From contig NC_087065.1 of assembly GCF_963678635.1 (NCBI RefSeq), positions 6,781,209 to 6,845,208 on the forward strand: DNA of 64,000 nt, given 5' to 3'. The notes under the pieces are model-generated. The model was not told the origin of the DNA. It ran no database searches and saw only the letters and a program-made list of their open reading frames with translations. The stretch's first letter is position 1. Each line of letters opens with the position of its first letter. This document shows positions 21,028 through 31,316 of the stretch, one piece after another. This DNA is from Symsagittifera roscoffensis (taxonomy: Eukaryota; Xenacoelomorpha; Acoela; Convolutidae). Position numbers and translations under genes: made by a program.

Positions 21028-22168
21028 AAGAATAAATAAAAAACCATCAAAGATTGCTAACCAACAATCACTCAGTCAGTCTTCACCGACATCATCCCAA
21101 GATAACCCAACACCACCTTCAACTACCCAAAACCCTTAAACATCCACACAAATTTCCTTTCAAGATAACCCATATACCTTTGAAGAACGACACGCTCGCT
21201 TATCTGAACCACTAGAACCAGTTCAACGACAAGCACCTCTAAGCGAACCAACATAAAACTTATACCCAACACTACCACAAGAATTAAGTAGAATACGAAA
21301 TCCTAGTCAAAACCAAAATACAGTCAAAATAAATAGACAAATTATACATCCTCGACGAAACAGAAATTTTCAAACTCCCCGAGTTCATTTTGATATACCT
21401 CAATCCCCATCACAAAGTACTCCAGAAAACCCCATTGGTATATTACCAGAAACCCCTACGCTTCTTTCACAACGTAGCACCTCAAGCCTACCCTCAGATT
21501 ACTTAGGTTCAACACCAACATCTGAACAAATTCGTGAAAATCCCTTTAACCCCACAAACCAAACATCACGACTACCATATTGGACAACACATTCATTCAC
21601 ACAAGGTGAACCAAATTTAATCAATGATCCAATAGATATTTCTACGGATACAACAACATCCTCATCACTACCAGAAACATTATCACTACCATCAACACCA
21701 TCAATAAGCCAGATTTCACCACCGCATTTTAACTTAAATTTCCCAAATAACCTCGACGCTAGATATCGAGAACAATCATCAACAAATATTCCTTTAAGAC
21801 TAGACTGGAATACATTCACAGCACCTCCACCATTATTTGGACAACACCCAGAAAGTAACCGACTCCACAACTGGGCACTCAATAGACTACAATATCGACA
21901 AGACATCCACGAAGACATTCGTGATCATAACATCCAAATACTCCAACAAAATAGTCTACAATTAAAATTTGAAATAACGGTTAAACTAAACAACATTACT
22001 CAACATCCCTACCCATTAAACCCGCCAAATATAACAGCTCAATCACTACCACCACCATTTATAACAACTGAAGTAATATACAAATACGACAGATATACCA
22101 AAAAGACAATTGGTTACATCACATTTTATAACCCATACTCAGGATTATCATACACATGTATATTCTAA
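20993..22168 (+). pseudogene. Element 1 ORF-X, Ser/Pro/Thr-rich, no ATG, two stops
   Basis: A frame open from just after a TAG (20990) to TAA at 22166, except for TAA at about 21138 and 21252. About 390 codons in all. The first two thirds are Ser/Thr/Pro/Gln-rich and look disordered; the last third has a more folded composition with RLDWNTFTAPPPLFG, LHNWALNRLQYRQDIHED and a Tyr-rich end. No start codon near its beginning, so it may be reached by shift or reinitiation from membrane protein 2, or the start has been lost. It overlaps the env ATG by 13 nt. Family unknown. Confidence 0.5.
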
Positions 22169-24774
22169 AAATATTAATTTTTCTCCAACTCTTTTTTCTA
22201 GCAATCTCCAATCAGAACATAAACCCTTCCCCCCGCACAGGACCCCAAGATTTATTAGTAACACATTACGATTGTGAAGAAAATGAACAAAAAACACTAC
22301 ACAAGTATGCAATAAATCAAGTATCACATTGCGAAACAGAACCACAAGCTATAGAAACTACAAATGTAATAGCGACACTTTATTCAAAAGCCCGAGCAAC
22401 AACAGTCATAGGATATAAATTCACAGCAACATTTTCTGAGAAGAAAGTACATTGTTCACAAGTCTCAAATGGAAATAAAAACTGACTTGACCACGAATCA
22501 TTCTACCAGAGTAATATCGAACGACTTTTGCATCTCAATCCCGAAGATTGTAAAAACGAGTTACTCAGACTAAATATCACAAGAAATAAAAACAAAGATA
22601 GAAAATTAGTATATTTCCAAGTTTTTGCAGATTCTGTACATCAAGCAGAACTTGAAAGATATCAAGGACATATAAAACTAGATGAAAAATACCCATACAA
22701 CGGCGCACACGGAAGATTAACTTATGACATACACGATAAACACTGGATAGCACACATTGGTATGAATAACCCCTCAAACTGCAAAGCAGACACAAAAAAT
22801 AAAGGATATCAAGAAATCATGTTTTTCGATTGGAAAATACAACTCGAAAAAACACAACTCACACGCGATTTATCTGACAACACAATGATCTATCAAGAAA
22901 TTAGATTACCCTGTAAAAACGATCAAGGCTATTGTAACCCTACAACACGAACACAAGCAACAATTGTTTGGTTCCCCGAAGACACATGTACAACATTTCA
23001 AGTAGCAAAAATACACGCTCGTATGATAAAATTTCACGAAAAATATTTTATACAATCAATCCCATATGAACAAGTAAATCCATCACGAAAACAAAGTTCT
23101 AATTTTAGAAACATACACAATATAGAAAATAAATTGACACGTTTTAAAATATATCAAGAAACAGAACTTGCATGTAAATACAGAAATCCACTTCACAAAA
23201 CACAATACTCCGAAATATTAGTTGAATACGAGAAAGGATTCGACATGACCACTGGAAAAGTAAAAATCGACCCATACGCCACAAGTCACCCTATAAACGA
23301 AGGAACATCATATATACCAGTTGATTTTCAAAAAAGTAAAGGTCAACCTGGTGGACATCTAAAGCCTCATGACACTAGAAGCACACGTTTACAAGAACTA
23401 TCACTAATGAATAGTACATATTTTGGTAATATCCACTATGATATTCACTTAGATATGAAATTAGACTACACAATTAGCCGAATTTTTCAAGAAATGTCAC
23501 TCTCTGAATTAGAAACACTTCACCAACTATGCGAATTAGAAAGGACACAAATCCTACAATCACTTGCACTAGCAGTATTAAAAATACCCTACGCGGGATA
23601 TTTACTATCAGGAAATAGATCAAATTTTTTAGACTATGAAGGAAACATTTTATGGTTCTATACCTGTACCAAAAAAGTATCACCACTATATGTTTTTGAA
23701 GATAAACGATGTTATAAAAGAATCCCTAACTTTTATAAGAATAAAGTACATTTCGTTGACACACTTTCAAGACGAACCTATCTCTGGGATACCGCAGTCC
23801 CATGTGGATCAGAAAATAGCCACAATGTAGTACAACTGAACCCTGATGAAGATAAATATTACCTTCTTACCCCATATCCCACATTAATGCAATCACTCAA
23901 AAAATTTTCACCTGAAAGCATTAGAGCTATTGCTCGAAACCCAAATATTGACCTACAGTCAATTGGAATATATTCAAAATCCGATATCCAACATCACATT
24001 AGAACACAACAATTCCAAGAATTATTAACACAAATGGACACTATACAAAGACAATCAATTGACCAAAACTTACGCAAACTTGTCGAAACCGCAGGATTTG
24101 CAGATATTTATACACAAGACTATAGCGGATATTTTAAAGACATTAAAGACTATATATATCTAAACGGTGAAAAACACCGACCACAAGATATCTCACCTAT
24201 AAATATTTTTAGCTTTGTTACACTCAAAAATGAAATTCTTGATTTTCTAGGATGGCCCTATTACATCTTAGAAAAATTAACTATTTTATACGCAATGTTT
24301 AACTTTATAGGATTTCTTTTTTCACTTTTAAAAGGAATCTATAATACATGCGCTATACACACACAAGTAAATAGACAAGCAAGTGTAGCACGCATACTAT
24401 TTGCAGGATTTTTTGGAATTTTTTCATCATCAATAAACAAAATTCTTTTAGACGCACAAATAAAAGAATACAACACAAAAATAGCAACAAGACAAAACAC
24501 ATATGACGAAGAATATAACAATGTAGAAACAACGCCCACAGCACCACAGTTACCACCCCTACCACATAACCATCCATTATCCCTAGTCCCACGAAATTTT
24601 CGAAATTTAGCAATAACACATAATCCAAATTTTAGACCAACCATATCACAAAGTCCCATTCAACATATAATGACACATCATTCACTAGATGAAAATACAT
24701 ATGAACAAATTATAGAACAACCCCATACCACCGCTTTTCAGTCTCAAAATAATAATTTTTTTAGCCCACGATGA
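22156..24774 (+). pseudogene. Element 1 Env: chuvirus-type glycoprotein, one internal stop
   Basis: Signal peptide at the start (MYILKILIFLQLFFLAIS). The ectodomain has Cys-rich landmarks in the order HYDCEE, VSHCE, VHCS, NPEDC, PCKNDQGYC with IVWFPEDTC, then FYTC, CYKRIP, VDTLSRR and VPCG. This order resembles the class III-like glycoproteins of chuviruses and related invertebrate negative-strand viruses, several of which were captured by LTR elements. A membrane anchor lies near LEKLTILYAMFNFIGFLFSL (about 24270-24330), with a second hydrophobic stretch and a long polar tail. A TGA at 22483 interrupts the frame about 110 codons in. Expected role: membrane fusion, virus-like spread. Confidence 0.62.
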
Positions 24775-26579
24775 GCCGACAACTTGGATCCCTACACCGC
24801 TCAAATTCCCATCCAACCAACCTCAACACTCCAATTACAATAATTCCACTTTTTGCTTTCCCGCCACCCGATTTCCCAACCAATAATGTAACATCAGGCA
24901 TGAATTCAGACACTAATTCACATATCTCAGTTTTATACTCCATTTCACAACTCAATAACCCAAATATTGAAACCCCTGATAAATTTGCAGACTCTGAACC
25001 ATCTCCATCCAATAATTTTCAAACCAACTCCTCAGTTTTTTCAAAACCCCCTTTTCAACCAATCCCACCAAATACCCCACTCCCATCCATTTCTACACCC
25101 TCTTATGCTTCACAAGTCACCCCAACCTACTCTTCATTTCATTCAGACCGATCATCCAATTTTCCAGATACTCCCCAAATCTCCCAGGAACTAGATAATT
25201 TTATCACCCTACAACAACAACCCTTCCACCTTGAAAACCCCACTATAAATCAGATTTCATCCACAATAGAATCATCAAACCCACCTACCCCTACACCCTC
25301 TTCAGCTTATACCGCATCATTAGCACCATCATTCACATCCACCGAATCATCAAATAGCACTAATAGAGCTTATCGCACTTTCAAAAGAAAATTCCCAAAC
25401 CATCCATTTCCAACAAAACCAGGAACAGCCCGTGAATATATTAATCATCCAAATCACACTAACACGAAAGATTTTTTAGCAATCACCCTACCTTCATTTC
25501 CACAATATACTTTGAACACTTCTAACAACACTAACGACACACGTAGTTTTGTAGATGAACAAGTTTTAATGCCTACACTTCATTGGACATCATATTATCA
25601 TTTTACTAACCCCCTTTGCCTACCTTTATCTAATACTCACATCGATATAGAAAGAAATCAAGATATGCTATATCGACTCACCACACCACTAACACATAGA
25701 CAATTTACTTATATAGGATATAAAAAGTCACTAAAAACATACACTGCACCCCGAGCTAACGAATATACGCTAGAATATTACGATCACAACATCATCCGAG
25801 CTAACCAAGACCAATTTTTAGATGATGATCGTTTCGCTAACCCACAAATCACAGAAAAATTCTTCATAAAAACACCATATGTATTTACACTCAATATATT
25901 TGATCGCAAATTCGACCACGTCATTTCTGAAGCACTAACCGACATGCAAGCTTACGAAAGTTTTAAAGAAAGATTTCAATTATTTTCACTAACCTTCAAT
26001 TTCCTTGCACCACAAGAACGCGATTTGCACTGCTCACACGACATTATGTTACGCACTAAGCAAACCCACACATATACATATTATCGCTTCATACAAAATC
26101 ATTTTGATCTACACACTCCATCAAGACAACCACACCACCGTTTTCAATTTATTAACTCTAAATACACATCACCATTTTTTCTTAACTTCACATATTGCAT
26201 CAAAGATACTAACCTTCACGGTATTCTTCGCAATTATGATCCCATAACCCAAATGTATATTTTTTGTCCCATCACGAAGACCTTCAACGCAGAAGAATCC
26301 AGACCCTTCCTTATCCCACATGAATTTATCCAACCTATAGAAATCCCGATATTAGAATTCATTCACAACACTAAATACAATCACAAATTATATAATCTCA
26401 TCCAAAACACACCTTATGAGTTTGCAGTTGGCACTGAAGAACTAAAAACTATTAAAGCACTTCAATTGCTTTGGCCACTGCTTCAAACTAAAAACATCAT
26501 TCGCATACTAGCAAAATTACTAACAAATTCCGACATAATACACGACATCTTCCCCCACGGTTTTTTCCCCGACGACTAA
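24771..26579 (+). CDS. Element 1 ORF-Z: 602-aa protein of unknown function
   Basis: Intact. ATG overlaps the env TGA as ATGA. Residues 1-200 are Ser/Thr/Pro/Asn-rich and disordered; residues about 220-600 look like a folded domain rich in Tyr, Phe and His (for example YHFTNPLCLPL, FIKTPYVFTLNIFDRKFDHV, FNFLAPQERDLHCSHDIM). No signal peptide and no membrane segment seen. I recognise no family. General design, disordered N-terminus and folded C-terminus, resembles ORF-X. Absence of stops in 600 codons, unlike the neighbouring frames, suggests it was under selection or is the youngest acquisition. Confidence 0.65.
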   Translation: MSRQLGSLHRSNSHPTNLNTPITIIPLFAFPPPDFPTNNVTSGMNSDTNSHISVLYSISQLNNPNIETPDKFADSEPSPSNNFQTNSSVFSKPPFQPIPPNTPLPSISTPSYASQVTPTYSSFHSDRSSNFPDTPQISQELDNFITLQQQPFHLENPTINQISSTIESSNPPTPTPSSAYTASLAPSFTSTESSNSTNRAYRTFKRKFPNHPFPTKPGTAREYINHPNHTNTKDFLAITLPSFPQYTLNTSNNTNDTRSFVDEQVLMPTLHWTSYYHFTNPLCLPLSNTHIDIERNQDMLYRLTTPLTHRQFTYIGYKKSLKTYTAPRANEYTLEYYDHNIIRANQDQFLDDDRFANPQITEKFFIKTPYVFTLNIFDRKFDHVISEALTDMQAYESFKERFQLFSLTFNFLAPQERDLHCSHDIMLRTKQTHTYTYYRFIQNHFDLHTPSRQPHHRFQFINSKYTSPFFLNFTYCIKDTNLHGILRNYDPITQMYIFCPITKTFNAEESRPFLIPHEFIQPIEIPILEFIHNTKYNHKLYNLIQNTPYEFAVGTEELKTIKALQLLWPLLQTKNIIRILAKLLTNSDIIHDIFPHGFFPDD

Positions 26580-26588
26580 CAGGTAAGT
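26580..26588 (+). promoter_or_regulatory. Strong splice-donor sequence right after ORF-Z
   Basis: CAGGTAAGT begins one base after the ORF-Z stop codon (TAA at 26577-26579) and is a full match to the GT donor consensus. If used it would splice the 3' untranslated region. No matching acceptor is proved. Confidence 0.45.
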
Positions 26589-28173
26589 ATAAATTATCAT
26601 ATTCTTCACTAATAAATTTGAAATAAATACTAACCATTCTTATACATGTCTTATTTAGATTTTTAGTCTTCATCCCACGATCACCTACAAATTACACAAA
26701 AGAAAAATAAAAAATAGAAAACTTCTTCAAATTCTTCAAAACTCTATTAATATTTTGCACTAGATAAATTCAATAAAAATCATACCAATGTAGTAAATTA
26801 ATTTATAAATTATTTCCCTAAAAGCAGTAATTCTAATAATGATGAAAATTTGTAATTTAATTTTTGCCCAAAAAACTAGCAGTAAAATTGAAATTCTATG
26901 TAGTAAATTGATAAAGTAAAAATGCAGTACTAACCTTTTGATATTTTCATTCACTCGCACAAGAATTCTATCCAAACTCGCACAGCTCGCCCACAAAGAA
27001 TTGTTTAAATAATGAATTTTAGTTTCAAGTTTTCACACTCAACAACTCTAACATACAATAACAAGTTTCAAACTTTCCTTTAACCCGGTTGGAAAGGAAT
27101 TATATACTAAACCAAACTAACCAATGCAGCTTACTAAACACCATAAATCATAGAATAACAGCATGACTAAGGAAAGGAAACCAACGGTACCCAAACCGGA
27201 TTAACCCAGTTTAAAACTGGATAATTTATTCTTTTGAAGACTATTATAAAGTCTAAGAAAGAAATAATAAAACACAAAAAAAAGTCGAAAGACAAACCCA
27301 TACCAAAAACAATTTGATTTTTGAAAAAAGGACACAACCAACGAAACATAAGAAAAACCACAATAAACCCAACATAAAACGTTATCACATAACAGGACCT
27401 CTCACAGAAACCGCACGAAATCATACTCCCACTCCTGGCCTAACCCACCAGAGAGGACGTCCTGAGCATGCTCTATAGCCGGCCTAACCCACCGCGCTAC
27501 ATCCACGCTTTGTGACCACACTTCTATTTTTAATAAGAGGTACTCAAGGGTGAGTAACTCTTCAAAATAACCGAACTAAAACAAAAAGCTTTTGTGAAAA
27601 CAACTAACCAAAATCATAATTAAAACACCGAACTAATAAAAATTTTATAAAATGTAAATTATACCTTGCAGTATATAGATCAGCATACAACACCAAAGAC
27701 GAACATCCAAAGACAAAAGGACCCCACTACACTCGAAAAAGAATGGCCAACCACAATCAATATGCCGTCCACAATCACAAATCAAAGGATTTAGAGTACG
27801 ACTTGACTTCGCAGAAAAGGACTTCATTGAACTAGACCAATGACCACCTCGATGTTCAAGTATACGTACAGATCCGAGTAACCAGGCATCCCCTCCACGC
27901 ACAATCTCCACGCCATTCCCAGACTAGGTTGAACACAAAAGAAGTTCTCTACATGAAACAGAAAAACCTGTCATAGCAAACCATTCTGAAATCAGATTTG
28001 AGTTTGTTGAGAAAACCCAGTCGTTGTCATAAGAAGACACAACGATTGATCCTGGAACTTCTCTAACAGGAAAACCCAGAAGAAATATGATGTTCGCCAA
28101 ATACCAACGTCCATCATCCATCCTTTGAATTGCAGAAAAACTATTCTAAAAAACTCTGTAAAACCCGGATGGG
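26589..28173 (+). other. Element 1 long 3' region with tRNA-like segment
   Basis: 1.6 kb with no sense gene. At 27430-27515 the minus strand has GATGTAGCGCGGTGGGTTAGG, an A-box-like start of a tRNA-derived SINE, with the GGCCTAACCCACC word repeated twice on the plus strand. 27640-28130 is less A-rich than the rest and has an antisense frame described separately. A purine-rich stretch just before the 3' LTR is weak as a polypurine tract. Confidence 0.45.
27645..28121 (-). other. Antisense open frame at the 3' end of Element 1
   Basis: On the minus strand one frame runs from ATG 28121 to a stop at 27645 with a single internal TAG at 27924. It reads DDGRWYLANIIFLLGFPV, SNLISEWFAMTG and, after the stop, RILEHRGGHWSSSMKSFSAK and ICDCGRHIDC. 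Balanced composition, Trp- and Cys-containing, unlike the chance ORFs of the AT-rich surroundings. No family recognised. It could be captured host sequence or an antisense gene driven from the 3' LTR. Confidence 0.3.
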
Positions 28174-28580
28174 TGGAACCTGATCTAAACTACATTTTAT
28201 GATTGGATAAATTAGATATTTTACCACTGTAAAGTATTCAATATTAACCAATCATGATCCATCTAACTAACAACCCACTTATTTGTAAGTGCTGAAATTA
28301 CTTGTAATTTCAGCACCAGAGAGATTTGAATTTAACTTAGAAATTAGTTGCCTCTCCAAGAGAACTTCTATAAGATAAACCAGTATACCCTAGATCTATT
28401 GAGCCTAGCAGAGACTAGTTAAACAACCTGAGACTAGAATAGTATAAGAGTAAGATTAGGATCGGTATTAGACTAAGAAGTTGCACGAATCTATCCGGCC
28501 GAAAATAAGATAGCGTGACGAGCAGACGGTGTACCCTATCCGAAATTACTCTATGAGTTAAGACCATCGGTTATAACTCA
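28174..28580 (+). repeat. Element 1 3' LTR
   Basis: 407 bp, same TGGAACCTG start and ATAACTCA end as the 5' LTR, followed by the ACAT target duplication. The AATAAA of the 5' copy lies at the one divergent patch and reads GATAAA here. Confidence 0.96.
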
Positions 28581-28584
28581 ACAT

Positions 28585-31097
28585 AACAAACTAAAACCAG
28601 GCAAATAAAACGTTTGTGATCGAGGAACTTTTATACTAAATACTAATTGTTTAGTACAATGGTTTTTTAGTACTGACTTTCGTAATAAAGGAATATAAAA
28701 AATTTGTTCAATATAATGCAACAAAAAAATCAAGTTCGAAAAATTTCCCGAGAAGGCACCTTTTGTTGTTTTCTTCCAAAAAGATTGTACAAAAAATCAA
28801 AAAACCACAAAAACAATTTCAGCAAAATTATTTGGAGCGCAATTACTTGCAAAAAACCAAATTGAATAGATAGGACTTAGGATTTTTATTTATGATAGAA
28901 AAAAATATCATTTCAAATGTGCTGTTTTGGCAATAAATCCAAACAAAAACAAGCAGACAAAAAAATCCAACAAAATTTTTGTCACGCGAAAATTTTCCAT
29001 TTACAGGTCCAAGAACTTTTGTTTTTACAGGCATTCGCATTACCTCTACACCACAAGTGCGGCCCAGAGATTAGACTTTGACATAAATGAACTGAGGTGT
29101 CAAATAATTTTGTTGAAATAACTGTTAAGCTGAAAGAAGTCTAAGATCCGATTTAATTTTTACGCTTTCGAGCACAGAAATGGCAAGAATGTGATCAATG
29201 CCTGGCCAATATCAAAAAATTTCTGAATTCGCCTTCCGCACCAATACAAGTAAACTTGAGGTGGAACGCAATTGTTCGGTCAATGTTTCTTAAAATCGCT
29301 CAAAACGTCGTGTTAGTCTGTTTTTTCAAAAAAAATTGCCTGCGGCGCTGATTTTTTTTTGAAAAATTTGGTGCTCAGTATTTTGAGAAGGCTCTGGAAT
29401 TAAAAATGGGCCACTTAGAAAAAGTTAAAGGTAATTTTTCAAATACGTTTTGAAAAACTAGCCCACTAAAAAAAATTTGCGCACGCCAATGCTTATGGCA
29501 GAAAATTGCTTTGGCTTATGAAGGGAACAAATTACTCAAGAAAAGAGTTTTAAGTGCTTCCCCACTTCCTTCCTAAAATTATCCCTCAGTTAAAATATTA
29601 CTCATACTATTAAATTGTTTCCAGTATAGGTTCACATTGATCGTCTTAAACTATATAAATGATCACTTAAAAGAACCCAGTGTGGGAGATCGTCATCAGA
29701 CAAATTATGCCTCTTTTCAGACGTCTCTGCTCGAAAGTCGTGAATCCCTCATTTCAGACGTCTCTCTTCGAAACTTTTTCCAGTTTAGGTTCATATTGAT
29801 CGTTTTAAACTATATATATGATCAATTCTTTCTAACAAAACAAACATAAAAAACTTTGGAAAAAAACTCGTTCTGAATGACAAGTTACTTTGCTTTAAAT
29901 GCTCATCCTACCAACTGCTCACTCAAACCTGCAAATTTTTACAAGTAAAGATTTTGTTCATATTGTCCGATTCTTATAAAAGTTGGCATGCAGACAAATT
30001 AGGTCACTAAAAACTTATTTGCTCATGGGGCTTAACATTGTAAAGGCATAAAGTTTATAATAAACAATTTCTGTAATGTGGCCTGATTCGTAAACGAATT
30101 TATTATAAAGTTGACGCTCATGAAAAACTGGCCAAACTTCATCCACTATTGAATCTCAGTTAGGCTAAAAAGCCAAAACTTCCAACCCATTTTTCACCCA
30201 TCTTTCAAAATCTTGTAGTGAGCGTAACGTATAATAATCACTGAATCAGCTGGGTACCGGTCAAAACCTATGAGAGTTAACCAGAAACCTCCGCGTCCTG
30301 AAAGTATATGTGCCAGGAGGCAACAACTAAGAAAAAACAGAGTACCCGGTTGTTGGCCAAGTATCCGGCTGTACACATCAAATGCAGCGACAGCAACTAC
30401 TGAGGCATTAATTTGAAAAAATAACCAAAACAGAAACATTTTTATTTTTTATGACTTCTTTCATTTATTCCCTGAACGTTCTACAGTTTTGATTGGTTTT
30501 CAGAAAGTACTGAAAGTAAACTTGATGATACAGATAAAGAATAACTAACAAAATCTAAAAAAACTATTACAATATGAAGCTATTCATCGCAGTCACTAAT
30601 CGAGGTTAACTGATAATTGACACTGAACAGCAAAGAAGTTTTCTCAACATTGACTAGAAGAATTTTTTATCGACACTCAGATAACTTACTTTTTGATACA
30701 TCTTTTGGGAAACCGAATCACTTTTTTTTGAAAATGCTACAATATGTTGCAACACTGACGCTACGCGCATTCTACAGGTACCCAAAATCGCGTGGAAAAA
30801 AAAAACATTTTGGGTTTTTTCTTCATTAACACTCTTCTGGACTTGTCGTAACAACGTCAAAAGCTACCAAATTACTATATCATTGATATTATATGCAAGG
30901 CAAAAATAAATACGCTTCAATATACACCCGGACTGAAGTTGCATTAAAATTCAGAAATACACCTCTTTTGATCAAGTGTTGCGATTAATTTAAGGGACCA
31001 GTCAGAACACATAGATTAACTATGTAACTATTTGCATTACACTTACATCATTATTAAGGCAATTTCAAAACGCAGAGATAATACATTGATGACACAC
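28585..31097. other. Villin intron, no gene seen
   Basis: AT-rich intron. A short direct duplication near 29622-29668 and 29777-29823 (GGTTCACATTGATCG-type word followed by an ATATATGATCA-like end), each followed by AGACGTCTCT, is the only structure noted. Minus-strand ORFs here look random. Confidence 0.5.
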
Positions 31098-31316
31098 CTG
31101 AAGTATCCGGTGGCATTGCTGCACTGGAACAGCCTCGGTTCGTGTTCCGGGTCCAGTTGTGCCTTGGAACTACTATATGGCTGCTTGCCCCCCAGTGCCT
31201 TCCAGAAGGAGTCCGGCTCCTTGCCCTCCATCACCACCTCAATGTCTCTGGGCGACAGGATAGATGCACAATTCTTCGCCATTTCCCTCTCGTCGCCTGT
31301 GCACGCTTTACCGAAC
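31098..31316 (-). CDS. Villin-like exon 9 (G5 helix to G6 entry)
   Basis: 219 nt, completing the Trp codon and then 72 codons plus two bases (GTTCAG acceptor, GTGTGT donor). Reads FGKACTGDEREMAKNCASIL, EGKEPDSFWKALGGKQPYSS and RLFQCSNATGYF. Gly-Asp-Glu-Arg-Glu-Met-Ala-Lys and Phe-Trp-x-Ala-Leu-Gly-Gly-Lys are strong family signatures. The first 30 bases and the acceptor are duplicated at 33517-33546. Confidence 0.93.

Larger units (their letters stand above)
9671..28580 (+). mobile_element. Element 1: 18.9-kb Ty3/gypsy-type LTR retrotransposon with env cassette
   Basis: Bounded by near-identical LTRs (411 and 407 bp, TG to CA) and a 4-bp ACAT target duplication at 9667-9670 and 28581-28584. 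Order: leader, three-part gag region, zinc knuckle and protease, RT-RNase H, integrase with GPY/F module, two small membrane ORFs, ORF-X, envelope, ORF-Z, long 3' region. RT before integrase places it in Ty3/gypsy. At 18.9 kb it is far longer than the usual 5-10 kb. The coding strand is very A-rich and G-poor. The LTRs differ at only two places, so insertion is recent, yet several frames carry stops, so this copy is probably not autonomous. Confidence 0.95.

Noticed and set aside
14252..22485. Alternative genetic code reading TAA/TAG/TGA as sense
   Set aside because: Other ORFs of the same element end properly at these codons and the host villin exons use standard code; decay or readthrough is simpler.
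30194..30439. 81-codon minus-strand ORF with hydrophobic segment
   Set aside because: Does not fit villin phases or domains and shows no family; likely chance in AT-rich intron.
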